Positions 1 to 7,801 of a DNA stretch of 64,000 bases are shown here, one piece after another. The translations under genes and the position numbers were made by a program. Numbering within the stretch: position 1 is the first letter of the stretch; each line of letters starts with the position of its first letter. The DNA comes from Rhodoplanes serenus (lineage in GTDB: Bacteria > Pseudomonadota > Alphaproteobacteria > Rhizobiales > Xanthobacteraceae), in assembly GCA_009720755.1 (NCBI GenBank), contig WNKV01000003.1:248001-312000 (forward strand), in the 5' to 3' direction. The notes beneath the pieces were generated by a model, which saw only the letters and a list, made by a program, of their open reading frames with translations, made no database searches and was not told where the DNA came from.

Positions 1-104
1 CGCCACGCTCTTGCATGCCAGGCCCTTGCATTTCGCCCGCCAGCTCTTAGGACTTGCCTGTCCCGTGCCGGCGGGAGTGCCGGAATCGAGGCCGAGGCCG
101 ATCC

Positions 105-410
105 ATGATCGCACGCATCTACAAGCCTGCTCGCAACGCCATGCAGTCGGGGACCGCCAAGACCCGTCACTGGGTGCTGGACTACGAGCCGGACGAGCCG
201 CGCCGGGTCGAGCCGCTGATGGGGTGGACCAGCTCCGGCGACACCCGCCAGCAGGTCCGGCTGCGCTTCGACACCCGTGAGGAGGCGATCGCCTTCTGCG
301 AGAAGCGCGGCATCCCGTACCAGGTGCTGGAGCCCAAGGCGCCGAGTCGCCGCACCATCGCCTACGCCGACAACTTCGCCTACTCGCGCCGCGGTCTCTG
401 GACCCACTGA
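105..410 (+). CDS. ETC complex I subunit (NDUFS4-like accessory subunit)
   Basis: A 101-residue protein resembling the NDUFS4/21-kDa accessory subunit of respiratory complex I (PF04800 type), which in alphaproteobacteria sits on the matrix arm of NADH:ubiquinone oxidoreductase. Typical features are the N-terminal IYKPARNAMQSG segment, the WVLDYEP core, the GWTSSGDTRQQ segment and a conserved C-terminus with YADNFAYSRR. The ATG at 105 gives the usual family length; in-frame residues further upstream do not look conserved. It is monocistronic here, away from any nuo operon, as is common for this gene. Identity rests on recognised sequence pattern, not a search. Confidence 0.85.
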   Translation: MIARIYKPARNAMQSGTAKTRHWVLDYEPDEPRRVEPLMGWTSSGDTRQQVRLRFDTREEAIAFCEKRGIPYQVLEPKAPSRRTIAYADNFAYSRRGLWTH

Positions 411-558
411 GGACGGCCTCTCCCGCCTCCCGATCCACCCGCGCCAGTGCGGGCAGGCTGTAGCGAGCCCGCCGGCAGGGGCTGCCGTGGCGGGACGCCC
501 GCCACTGACCTTCCGCGAACGGCCAATGTCGTGGTGCCGAGCGGGTCGACAGGCTTCA

Positions 559-581
559 AAAATGTGATAGTGTAACATTAC
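559..581 (+). promoter_or_regulatory. Zur box
   Basis: An AT-rich imperfect palindrome in a very GC-rich setting; its core AATGTGATAGTGTAACATT (561-579) has complementary half-sites AATGT and ACATT. From memory the rhizobial Zur consensus is built from AATGTTATA/TATAACATT halves, and 18 of 23 positions agree. It ends 25 bases before the ATG of the His-rich outer-membrane-type gene, so zinc-bound Zur could block that promoter and the znuA-like gene behind it. The operator is visible; Zur binding is inferred. Confidence 0.75.
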
Positions 582-606
582 ATTTTTGGAGTCGTCGGGA
601 GGGCCT

Positions 607-1809
607 ATGAAAACGCGCGCGAGGATCACTGGACACGCCCGGGTGGCGATGACGGCCGGCATGGTGCTGTGCGGCGGCGGTGCGGCTCTGGCGCAGGCCG
701 TGAGTCACGGACCGGCTGGGCAGCCGGCCAGCCCGATTCCGGCGGCAGACCAGCGCGACAAGACGGTCCACCGGCACGGTGGAGACGAAGCCCGTCACGC
801 TCATGCGAGCCACCGCCATGCGAGCCGACCGCATGCGGGCCACCACCATGCGGACCGCCGGCATCCCGGACGCGGCCTGCCGTCTGCGGTGGGCGCGCCG
901 GCGCCCTTGCGTCACCTCCACCGGCCGACCGCACAGCCGCACACGCCCGGCGACGCGCACGGGCACGACGAGGCGCTGACCGAGTTCCTGTTCGCCTACA
1001 CGGTCGGCACCGACATCGCGCCCGCCCATCACCGCCATCTCTTGGTCGACACCAGCGGCGGCTTCGGCAAGGGCAGCGGTACCTATGGGGCGGTGAGCCA
1101 GCGGATCGAGCTCGGCTTCGTGCCGTGGGAGAACTTCCATGTCGGGCTCGGTGCCTCGATGGCCTATCACGCCATCTCCGGCGTCGACGGCCTGGAGGCG
1201 GCGGCACCCCGAGGCACGCTCGCCCCCGATGAGGCGGTGGCGATGCCGCTCCGTCGCGGCCAGGCGGAGTTCGACGGCCTCTCGCTCGAGTTCCGCCAGC
1301 GCCTGCTGGAGCGGGAGCGGGCGCCGTTCGGGCTCACCGTCGTGGTCGAGCCGCATTGGGGCCGCGTCGAGGAGGTCTCGGGTGCGCCGGTCACCAAGCA
1401 CGCCGTCGGCTTCCTGGTGGCCGTCGACAAGGACATCGTCCCGAACACGCTGTTCACCGCGCTCAACGTGTTCTACGAGCCCGAATGGGTGAGGCTGCGC
1501 GACACCGGCGAGTCCGAGCGCGAGTCGACCTTCGGGGTGTCGGGCGCCGCGATGCTGCGGCTGTCGCCGACCGTCTTTGCCGGTGCCGATGCGCGCTGGC
1601 TGCGCAAGTACGAAGGCGCCGCCATGCAGACGCTGGCCGGCGAGGCGGTGTTCGTCGGGCCGGCGATCTACGCGAGCGTCGGCGGCGTGCTGGTCAGCGC
1701 CGCCTACGGGGTGCAGGTGTGGGGGCGCGTTCCGGGTGTCGATGATTTCCTCGACCTCGATCATTTCACCCGGCATCAGGCCAAGCTGCGCGTCGTCGCG
1801 CATTTCTGA
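607..1809 (+). CDS. His-rich outer-membrane beta-barrel-type protein, probable zinc-acquisition component
   Basis: A 400-residue exported protein. Residues 1-30 form a signal peptide ending ALAQ. Residues 55-120 carry 16 histidines, including pentapeptide repeats HASHR, HASRP, HAGHH and HADRR, then HLH and HGH pairs. The rest alternates polar and hydrophobic residues and ends in VVAHF; the terminal Phe is typical of BAM-inserted outer-membrane barrels. I recognise no named family. A good Shine-Dalgarno sequence (GGGAGGG, 597-603) selects ATG 607 over a TTG at 586. With a Zur box directly upstream and a ZnuA-like gene 31 bases downstream, a role in capturing or passing zinc across the outer membrane is a reasonable inference. 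It is not a TonB-dependent ZnuD, since no plug domain is visible. Confidence 0.7.
   Translation: MKTRARITGHARVAMTAGMVLCGGGAALAQAVSHGPAGQPASPIPAADQRDKTVHRHGGDEARHAHASHRHASRPHAGHHHADRRHPGRGLPSAVGAPAPLRHLHRPTAQPHTPGDAHGHDEALTEFLFAYTVGTDIAPAHHRHLLVDTSGGFGKGSGTYGAVSQRIELGFVPWENFHVGLGASMAYHAISGVDGLEAAAPRGTLAPDEAVAMPLRRGQAEFDGLSLEFRQRLLERERAPFGLTVVVEPHWGRVEEVSGAPVTKHAVGFLVAVDKDIVPNTLFTALNVFYEPEWVRLRDTGESERESTFGVSGAAMLRLSPTVFAGADARWLRKYEGAAMQTLAGEAVFVGPAIYASVGGVLVSAAYGVQVWGRVPGVDDFLDLDHFTRHQAKLRVVAHF
802..876 (+). repeat. 15-bp minisatellite encoding His pentapeptides
   Basis: Five in-register 15-bp units starting at 802, 817, 832, 847 and 862, each opening with CAT. Four begin CATGCG; the fifth (CATCCC) is diverged. 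They encode residues 66-90 of the His-rich protein. Exact multiples of 15 keep the frame, so copy-number change would alter histidine content without breaking the gene. Confidence 0.85.
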
Positions 1810-1840
1810 CGGGCCGTGCCGACAGCCGAGCCGACACACC

Positions 1841-2797
1841 ATGGAGACGTCCGTGATCAGACGATCGATCCTCGCCGCCGCCGCGCTGCTGGTTCTCGCC
1901 GGGCCGGTCCTTGCGCAGGAGCCCGCGCCCGCCACAGCGCCGGTGGAGCCGCTGCGCGTCGTCGCCAGCTTCTCGATCCTCGGCGATCTGGTGAAGCAGG
2001 TCGGCGGGCCGCGCGTCGCGGTCGAGCTATTGGTCGGCGCCGATGCCGACATGCATGCGTTCCAGCCGTCGCCGGCCGACTCGCGCAAGCTCGCGGGCGC
2101 ACGTCTCGTGGTGATCAACGGCCTCGGCTTCGAGGGCTGGGCCGAGCGGATGATCAAGGCGTCCGGCTATGCCGGGCCGGTGGTGGTGGCGACGCGCGGG
2201 CTGAAGCCGCTGGCCCGCGCCGGCGGTGGCGGCGATCACGGCCATGGTCACGATCATGGCGGGGACGATCCGCATGCTTGGCAGTCGGTGGCCAACGCGA
2301 AGCTCTATGTGGCCAACATCCGCGACGCGCTCGCCGCCGCCGATCCGAGCGGCGAGGCCGCCTATCGGGCGGCCGCCGAAACCTATCTGCAACGTCTCGA
2401 CCAGCTCGACCGCGACATCGTGGCGGCCTTCGCGAGCATTCCAAAGGAGCGGCGCCGCGTCATCACGGCCCACCAGGCGTTCCGCTATTTCGGCGCGGCC
2501 TACGGGATCACGGTGCGCGGCGCCAAGGGGATCGGCGACGAAGCGGAGCCGACGGCGCGCGACATCGCCGAGCTGATCCGCCAGATCAAGAAGGAGCGCA
2601 TCCGTGCCGTGTTCGTCGAGAGCACCGCGAACCGGCGGCTGATCGAGCGCATCGCCAAGGAGACCGACGCGCGCGTCGGCGGCGTGCTGTATGCGGATGC
2701 GCTGTCGGGGCCGGGCGGCCCGGCGCCCGGCTATGTGGAGATGATGCGCCACAACACCGAGGCGATCGCGGCGGCCTTGCGCGACACCGCCAACTGA
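1841..2797 (+). CDS. znuA: Zinc ABC transporter substrate-binding protein, ZnuA-like
   Basis: A 318-residue periplasmic metal-binding protein of cluster A-I. A signal peptide ends near residue 25 (VLAQ). The metal ligands expected for ZnuA are visible: His72 in DMHAFQP, His145 in DPHAWQS, His211 in TAHQAFRYF, and Asp286 in YADALS. Between the first two lies a short His/Asp loop (DHGHGHDHGG, about 132-141), a mark of zinc-specific rather than manganese-specific members. ATG 1841 has no clear Shine-Dalgarno; GTG 1853, six bases after GGAG, is an equally good start. It follows the His-rich outer-membrane gene and likely shares its Zur control. No permease or ATPase gene is adjacent, so it must use a transporter encoded elsewhere. 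Confidence 0.88.
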   Translation: METSVIRRSILAAAALLVLAGPVLAQEPAPATAPVEPLRVVASFSILGDLVKQVGGPRVAVELLVGADADMHAFQPSPADSRKLAGARLVVINGLGFEGWAERMIKASGYAGPVVVATRGLKPLARAGGGGDHGHGHDHGGDDPHAWQSVANAKLYVANIRDALAAADPSGEAAYRAAAETYLQRLDQLDRDIVAAFASIPKERRRVITAHQAFRYFGAAYGITVRGAKGIGDEAEPTARDIAELIRQIKKERIRAVFVESTANRRLIERIAKETDARVGGVLYADALSGPGGPAPGYVEMMRHNTEAIAAALRDTAN

Positions 2798-2894
2798 CGG
2801 ATCGATGGCGACCTGCCGATCGCGGAGCAGCGCCCGCGGCGTGCCCTCGGCGGGCATCCGATCCAACCGGGTCGGACCCCGCTCTTTGCTGATC

Positions 2895-2937
2895 GCATTT
2901 TCAGCGGCGAACCGGAGTCCACTTCGCCGGAAAATGC
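2895..2937. repeat. Palindromic intergenic element, probable bidirectional terminator
   Basis: GCATTTTC-AG-CGGCGAA at 2895-2911 pairs with TTCGCCG-GAAAATGC at 2923-2937, leaving a short loop: a 15-bp stem with a two-base bulge. A/T-rich ends flank it on both strands, and it separates the convergent znuA-like and HIT genes. It resembles the mosaic palindromes scattered in rhizobial genomes; a half copy lies at 22785-22820. Confidence 0.7.
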
Positions 2938-3366
2938 TCAGCGCGCCGTCAGCGCGGCGGCGAGCCGAGTCGCCTGCTCGGCCAGCACGCCGGCCTCTTC
3001 CTTGAAGGTGGCGGCCGGCTTCAGCGGCACGCCGTCCTTGCGCGGCAGAACGTGGACGTGCAGGTGGAACACCACCTGGCCGCCGGCCGGCTCGTTGAAC
3101 TGCTGGATGGTGATGCCGTCGGCGCCGAACACCTGGGTGGCCGCCTTGGCGACCATCTGGGCCACCGTGTGGACATGGGCGAGGTCGGCGGGCGCGATGT
3201 CGTAGATGTTGCGGGCCGGCGCCTTCGGGATCACCAGCGTGTGGCCGGGGCAGCGCGGCATGATGTCGAGGAACGCGAAGGCCCGCTCGTCCTCGTAGAC
3301 CTTGTGACACGGCAGCTCGCCGCGAAGAATCTTCGCGAACACGTTGGATTGATCGTAGCTCGCCAT
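2938..3366 (-). CDS. HIT family (histidine triad) protein
   Basis: A 142-residue cytoplasmic HIT-fold protein, likely a nucleoside phosphoramidase or dinucleotide hydrolase of the HinT branch. The triad is HLHVHVLP with His101, 103 and 105; upstream are the family's DIMPRCPGHTLVIPK (about 34-48) and NIYDI segments. ATG 3366 is preceded by GAGGGCGAG and gives a normal family length. In-frame sequence further upstream is only the translation of a 14-15 bp tandem repeat. Convergent with the znuA-like gene. Confidence 0.9.
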   Translation of the reverse strand: MASYDQSNVFAKILRGELPCHKVYEDERAFAFLDIMPRCPGHTLVIPKAPARNIYDIAPADLAHVHTVAQMVAKAATQVFGADGITIQQFNEPAGGQVVFHLHVHVLPRKDGVPLKPAATFKEEAGVLAEQATRLAAALTAR

Positions 3367-3406
3367 CTCGCCCTCGCAGTCCTCGTGCCCGTGCCGCGGC
3401 AGCCTC

Positions 3407-3579
3407 GTCTTCGCGAACCCGTCTTCGCGAACCCGTCTTCGCGAACCCGTCTTCGCGAAACTCGTCTTCGCGAAGCTCGAGGTCACGAAACTCGACGTCA
3501 CGAAACTCGGGTGGATGAGTCTCGCACCGACGAGCTCGCGCCGGCGAGCCTCGCACCGACGAGTCTCGCACCGACGAGC
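3407..3579. repeat. 14-15 bp tandem repeat with TTCGCGAA palindromes
   Basis: Three perfect 14-bp units GTCTTCGCGAACCC (3407-3448) are followed by 15-bp variants (GTCTTCGCGAAACTC, then GTCACGAAACTCG-type, then ACCGACGAGTCTCGC-type units) to about 3579. Five units hold the perfect palindrome TTCGCGAA. The array starts 41 bases upstream of the HIT start, so it lies in that gene's promoter region. It may be a simple minisatellite or an operator array. Confidence 0.8.
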
Positions 3580-3694
3580 CATCGGCTGATGCGGCCGTGG
3601 CGCTCCCCGGCGACGACTGTCGTCGCCTGTGGCATGAATTGCAAACCGCCCCGCCGGGCGTCAAGCGGCCGCCAGCCGGGCGATCGAGCGGACA

Positions 3695-3709
3695 TTAACC
3701 CACCATTCA
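3695..3709. promoter_or_regulatory. CtrA-like box
   Basis: TTAA-CCCACCA-TTCA matches the TTAA-N7-TTAA CtrA site at 7 of 8 positions. It lies 88 bases upstream of the PilZ gene in the intergenic region shared with the divergent HIT gene. TTAA is rare in this GC-rich sequence. Confidence 0.45.
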
Positions 3710-3796
3710 TAGGACGCGCACAAAATTCGCGGGTAACTCTGGATTGATCCCGTTCGTTTCGACGACCCTGAATGAATTTTCTGTCCCGAGGCCAAC

Positions 3797-4045
3797 ATGC
3801 ACGAAAAGCGCCGGCATGTGCGGGTGAAGCCGAGCGGCCTCGTGCCGAAGGTCGCTAAGATCTACGTCGATCCTAAAAGCCCGACGCTCGACTGCCAGGT
3901 GATCGACATCAGTGCCGGCGGCGCCTGCCTCTACGTGCAAGGAACGGCACCCATCCCGAAACGCTTCGTCTTCCTGCATGGCGGCATGAAGAAGTCGAGC
4001 CGCCTGGTGTGGGAGCGTGGCCGCAAGATCGGCATCCAGTTCTGA
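3797..4045 (+). CDS. Single-domain PilZ protein, probable c-di-GMP receptor
   Basis: An 82-residue protein that is essentially one PilZ domain. The c-di-GMP-binding N-terminal segment is KRRHVRVKPSG (the RxxxR element) and the second motif is DISAGGACL (the D/NxSxxG element), followed by the usual beta-barrel strands. Such stand-alone PilZ proteins are common in rhizobia and alter motility, polysaccharide or envelope functions when c-di-GMP binds; the target cannot be read here. A CtrA-like box lies upstream, and a diguanylate cyclase (pleD) lies 6 kb away. Confidence 0.82.
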   Translation: MHEKRRHVRVKPSGLVPKVAKIYVDPKSPTLDCQVIDISAGGACLYVQGTAPIPKRFVFLHGGMKKSSRLVWERGRKIGIQF

Positions 4046-4093
4046 GGCGAGCGCCCGGTCGACCGGCTCCGTGGCTCCCGCGGTCTCACAGGC

Positions 4094-5257
4094 TCAATCG
4101 GTCTCCATCTCCGCCTCCGACGGCGGCCGGATGTCGATGCCGCCGTCCTTGCGGAACGGGCTCGCGGCGGCCAGCTCGCGCGCGGCGGCATCCACATAGG
4201 CGCGCTCGCGCACCAGATAGTCGGCGATCGCCCGGCGCAGCGCCGGATCGGCGATGAAGTGGGCCGACCAGGTGGTGTTGGGGAGATAGCCGCGGGCGAG
4301 CTTGTGCTCGCCCTGGGCGCCGGCCTCGACGCGCGCCAGCCCACGCTCGATCGCGAACTCGATCGCCTGGTAGTAGCACAGCTCGAAATGCAGGAACGGA
4401 TGGTGCTCGATGGCGCCCCAGTGGCGGCCGTAGAGGGTCGCGCCACCGATGAAGTTGAGCGCGCCGGCGACGAAGCGGCCCTGCCGCCGCGCCATCACCA
4501 GCAGGATGCGGTCCGCCATGGCGGCGCCGATGCGCGAGAAGAAGTCGCGGGTGAGATAGGGCCGGCCCCATTTGCGCGAGCCGGTGTCCATGTAGAAGGC
4601 GAAGAAGGCGTCCCACGCCGCCTCGTCGATCGCCGCGCCGGTGAGGCGGACGATCTCGATGCCGTTCTGAACCGCCTCGCGCCGCTCACGACGAATCGCC
4701 TTGCGCTTGCGTGCGGCCAGCGCGTCGAGGAAGTCGTCGAAGGTGCGGTAGCCCGGATTGTCCCAGTGAAACTGCTGGTCGGTGCGCAGAAGGAAGCCGT
4801 GCTCGGCGGCGAGCTGCCATTCGGCCTCGGTCATGAAGGTGACGTGCGCCGAGGAGGCGCCTTCGTGCCGGCACAACGCGACGAGTCCGTCGGCGAGGGC
4901 GGCCTGCGCGATGTCGGCTCGCGGCCCCGGGGCGACCAGCAGGCGGCGGCCGGTCGCCGGCGTGAACGGCACCGAAACCTGGAGCTTCGGGTAATAGCGG
5001 CCGCCGGCGCGCTCGTAGGCGTCGGCCCAGCCGTGATCGAACACGTACTCGCCGCGCGAATGGGACTTGAGATAGCACGGCGCGACGCCGAGCACGGCGC
5101 CGGCGGCGTCCTCCAGCACCAGGTGGCGCGGCTGCCAGCCGGTGCGGGCGCAGGCCGAGCGCGAGGCTTCCAGCGCCGCCAGGAAGGCGTGCGACACGAA
5201 TGGGTCGAAGGTCGCCGGCTCCGGATTGGCGCAGGCGTCCCAGCTCGCGGCCGGCAC
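4094..5257 (-). CDS. FemAB-like/GNAT-fold N-acyltransferase (DUF482, COG3146)
   Basis: A 387-residue protein of the DUF482 'peptidogalycan biosynthesis' group, a double-GNAT fold related to FemAB. Landmarks are FVSHAFLAALEAS, SHSRGEYVFDHGWA, the KRKAIRRERRE helix, the FYMDTGSRKWGRPYLT block, and GGATLYGRHWGA with HFELCYYQAIEFAI and GAQGEHKLARGYLP near the C-terminus. The substrate is unknown. The only usual start codon is GTG 5257, but the in-frame residues just upstream (WRIRVVPAIAEV) look like the family's normal N-terminus. No ATG, GTG or TTG occurs between that GTG and the in-frame TAA at 5446-5444, so the true start may be non-canonical. It is last in a ridA-GDPD-acyltransferase operon. 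Confidence 0.8.
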   Translation of the reverse strand: MPAASWDACANPEPATFDPFVSHAFLAALEASRSACARTGWQPRHLVLEDAAGAVLGVAPCYLKSHSRGEYVFDHGWADAYERAGGRYYPKLQVSVPFTPATGRRLLVAPGPRADIAQAALADGLVALCRHEGASSAHVTFMTEAEWQLAAEHGFLLRTDQQFHWDNPGYRTFDDFLDALAARKRKAIRRERREAVQNGIEIVRLTGAAIDEAAWDAFFAFYMDTGSRKWGRPYLTRDFFSRIGAAMADRILLVMARRQGRFVAGALNFIGGATLYGRHWGAIEHHPFLHFELCYYQAIEFAIERGLARVEAGAQGEHKLARGYLPNTTWSAHFIADPALRRAIADYLVRERAYVDAAARELAAASPFRKDGGIDIRPPSEAEMETD

Positions 5258-5457
5258 CTCGGCGATGGCGGGGACGACGCGGATGCGCCAGCCGGCATCG
5301 GCCTCGGCGCGGTCGGGCTCGGGTCGGTCCTCGCCGGGGCAGGCGCTCGTCGGGGGCTCGGGCGTCGGGGGCAGGGGGTGGCCTCCACGGTCGGGGTCGC
5401 GGTGTTCGGGAGCCTGAACTCCCGGACTGGCTCGTCCCGGAATTTAGGGCCTGGAGT

Positions 5458-6252
5458 CTACGCCCGAAACCCCTCGAAGATCACCTGATCGGCCCCGTCC
5501 AGCGCGCGCCGCCGAACCGCCTCGGAGCGGACCGTCCAGGTGAGCACCGGGCGGCCCAGCGCGCGCGCGAGGCGTGGCGGCCAGGTGCCGAGGTCGTCGA
5601 CGTTCCAGGCGAGGAAGCGGGGCGCCGCCCGCAGCGTGGCGGCCGCGAGGGCGAGCCGGGACGGGGCCGGATCGTGGCTGGCCGCGGCGCGCCGCCGGCT
5701 CTGGCCGACCAGACCATGGGGTACGGCCGGCATCGCGGCCGCAAGCGCCGCCACCAAGGCGGGATCGAACGACATCACCGCGACCCGCGCCGGGCGGGCC
5801 GACACCAGCGCGGCGACCCGGCGGGCCAGCCGGAGGTCTCCGTCGAAGCGGCTCTTGATCTCCAGCAGGAGCGGAACGCGGCCGTCGACGCGGTCGAGCA
5901 GGCCCGCGAGAGTCATCATCGGCGCGCCGCCGCCATGGAACCGGCGGGCCTGCAACGCGGCCGAGGTGAGGTCGGCCAGCGGCTCCGAGCCTTCGACGAG
6001 CCGGCCGAGCCGGTCGTCGTGGTGGACCATGGCGTCGCCGTCGCGGCTGCGCTGAAGGTCCACCTCGATGCCGTAGCCGGCCTCGAGCGCCGCCGCCACG
6101 GCGGCGGCGCTGTTCTCGACGAGGCCGGCCGCCGCATCGTGCAGGCCGCGATGGGCGATCGGACGCTCCACCAGCCAGCCGAGGCCACTCGTGGCGAGGC
6201 CAGTCGTGGCAAGGCCGCCCGCGGCGAGACCGCCCGTGCGGCGCCCGCTCAT
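5458..6252 (-). CDS. Glycerophosphodiester phosphodiesterase
   Basis: A 264-residue GDPD-family enzyme that hydrolyses glycerophosphodiesters to glycerol-3-phosphate and an alcohol. Catalytic elements are AHRG(LHD) followed by EN near residue 35-50, the EVDLQ metal-binding segment, MVHHDD, and LLLEIKS. No signal peptide is evident, so it is probably cytoplasmic like UgpQ. The first 25 residues (GLAAGGLATTGLATSGL) come from a 15-bp repeat and are not part of the fold. It starts 18 bases after ridA and is likely co-transcribed with it. Confidence 0.88.
   Translation of the reverse strand: MSGRRTGGLAAGGLATTGLATSGLGWLVERPIAHRGLHDAAAGLVENSAAAVAAALEAGYGIEVDLQRSRDGDAMVHHDDRLGRLVEGSEPLADLTSAALQARRFHGGGAPMMTLAGLLDRVDGRVPLLLEIKSRFDGDLRLARRVAALVSARPARVAVMSFDPALVAALAAAMPAVPHGLVGQSRRRAAASHDPAPSRLALAAATLRAAPRFLAWNVDDLGTWPPRLARALGRPVLTWTVRSEAVRRRALDGADQVIFEGFRA
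6181..6240. repeat. 15-bp minisatellite at the 5' end of the GDPD gene
   Basis: Four consecutive 15-bp units (from 6181, 6196, 6211 and 6226) of the type GAGGCCACTCGTGGC. On the minus strand they encode the GLA-x-x-GLA-like N-terminus of the phosphodiesterase. The period and in-frame position match the arrays at 802, 13041 and 61873. Confidence 0.8.
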
Positions 6253-6270
6253 GTGGCGCGAGCCGCCACG

Positions 6271-6735
6271 TCAGGCGACCTCGAAGGTGCCTTCGACCTC
6301 GACGGCCGCGTCGCCCGGCAGCACCGCGACCCCGATGGTGGTGCGGGCGTGGCGGCCCTTCTCGCCGAACACCTCGACCATCAGGTCGGAGGCGCCGTTG
6401 AGCACCTTGGGGCCGTCCAGGAACGACGGCGTGGAGGCGACGAAGCCGCCGAGCCGCACCACCCGGGTGACCTTGTCGAGATCGCCGAGCGCCGCCTTCA
6501 CCTGGGCCAGCAGGTTGATGGCGCAGATGCGCGCCGCCTCGCGGCCCGCCTCCAGCGACACCTCGGCGCCCAGCTTGCCGATCGCGACCGCCTTGCCGTC
6601 GACCAGGCAGAGCTGCCCCGACACGAACAGGAGCCGGCCCGAGCGGACGAAGCCCACATAGTTGGCGATCGGGGCCGCCGGCGTCGGCAGCGTGATACCC
6701 AGTGCGGCGAGCTTCTGTTCGGCGCTAGTCGTCAT
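6271..6735 (-). CDS. RidA family protein
   Basis: A 154-residue YjgF/YER057c/UK114-fold protein. RidA proteins hydrolyse reactive enamine/imine intermediates from PLP enzymes; this longer subfamily often lacks proven activity. Visible marks are SGRLLFVSGQL, GREAARICAINLLAQVKAALGDLD, and GRHARTTIGVAVLPGDAAVEVEG, which contains the conserved Arg used to bind the substrate carboxylate. First gene of a three-gene minus-strand operon with GDPD and the DUF482 acyltransferase. Confidence 0.9.
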   Translation of the reverse strand: MTTSAEQKLAALGITLPTPAAPIANYVGFVRSGRLLFVSGQLCLVDGKAVAIGKLGAEVSLEAGREAARICAINLLAQVKAALGDLDKVTRVVRLGGFVASTPSFLDGPKVLNGASDLMVEVFGEKGRHARTTIGVAVLPGDAAVEVEGTFEVA

Positions 6736-6940
6736 TCCATAGTCTCCCCGGCCAGTTGCATGCGGGACGTGGTCCCGCGCGACGTTGTCCCCGATCGGCG
6801 ATCGTCACGCAATGGGGGCACCACATGTCTCCGTGGGTCACGCTGGCGGGTCGGCGGCGGTTGCGGCGGCCCCGGGGCGCTCCTATCTTCGACCGACCAT
6901 GCGCCGGGATGCGGGCGCGGATGAGGAGATCGGCGCGGCG

Positions 6941-7801
6941 ATGCACAGAGGCTCTCTCGGACTTCGCTGCGGCCCGGTAATGGCCGCCGTGCTCCTCGCG
7001 GCGGCGGGCACCGGGCTCGGCACAGTGCCGGCCGCGGAGGCCGCGCCCGGCCTGGTGGCGCATCGGGCCGTCTACGATCTCAAGCTCGTCCGCTCGCAGG
7101 GCAAGCGCACTCTCCAGTCGGTGCGAGGCCGTATTCTGTACGACTTCTCCGGCAATGCGTGTGACGGCTTCGTGCTCCAGTTCCGCCAGGTCTCCGAGCT
7201 CGACAACGGCGAGGGCAAGGTGGCGGTCAGCGACCTGCGGGCCTCGACCTGGGAGGAGGGCGCCGCCAAGAGCTTCCGCTTCAGCTCGCAGAACTACATC
7301 AACAACCGGGCCGGCGACATGGTCGACGGCAAGGCCGAGCGGCGCGACGGCAAGGTCACGGTGTCGCTGGTCAAGCCGAAGGAGGCGACGTTCGACGCCG
7401 ACGCCGGCCTGGTGTTCCCGACCGAGCACATGCGCCGCGTGCTCGACGCGGCGCGCGACGGCAAGACGCTGCTGGAGCTGCCAGTCTACGACGGCTCCGA
7501 GACGGGCCAGAAGCTCTACCAGACCCTCACCGTGATCGGCGCCCCGATCGGCCCGGAGAGCCGCCCCGAGGGCGATGCCACCGCCGGGCAGGCGGCCCTC
7601 GAAGGGCTGCGGCGCTGGCCGGTGACCATCAGCTATTTCGATCGTGCGGCCGCCCAGGGCGAGCAGACCCCGGTCTACTCGATCGCCTTCCAGCTCTTCG
7701 AGAACGGTGTGTCGCGGGCGCTGCGGCTCGACTACGGCGACTTCGTCGTCTCCGGCGAGATGTCGCAGCTCGACATCAAGCCCGATCGCTCCTGCCCCTG
7801 A
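6941..7801 (+). CDS. eipB: EipB-family periplasmic cell-envelope integrity protein (DUF1849)
   Basis: A 286-residue exported protein of the EipB family, described in Brucella as a periplasmic beta-spiral protein needed for envelope integrity. The signal peptide ends at AAEAA (about residue 33). Family features are [12 protein letters not shown] at the start of the mature protein, [21 protein letters not shown] with a conserved Cys, FPTEHMRR, and a second Cys near the C-terminus (RSCP). ATG 6941 gives a proper signal peptide; ATG 6899 would merely add 14 residues. Its 3' end overlaps dinB, on the opposite strand, by 26 bases. Confidence 0.85.
   Translation: MHRGSLGLRCGPVMAAVLLAAAGTGLGTVPAAEAAPGLVAHRAVYDLKLVRSQGKRTLQSVRGRILYDFSGNACDGFVLQFRQVSELDNGEGKVAVSDLRASTWEEGAAKSFRFSSQNYINNRAGDMVDGKAERRDGKVTVSLVKPKEATFDADAGLVFPTEHMRRVLDAARDGKTLLELPVYDGSETGQKLYQTLTVIGAPIGPESRPEGDATAGQAALEGLRRWPVTISYFDRAAAQGEQTPVYSIAFQLFENGVSRALRLDYGDFVVSGEMSQLDIKPDRSCP

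Noticed and set aside
3407-3664. Pentapeptide-repeat-like translation (RDxEFRDLELRED) on the minus strand
   Set aside because: It is only one reading of the 14-15 bp tandem repeat, lacks a start with Shine-Dalgarno, and runs in a different frame from the HIT gene, whose own start and family length are clear.
4259-6924. Long plus-strand open frames opposite the acyltransferase, GDPD and RidA genes
   Set aside because: They are antisense frames kept open by high third-position GC; the minus-strand proteins are clearly recognisable.
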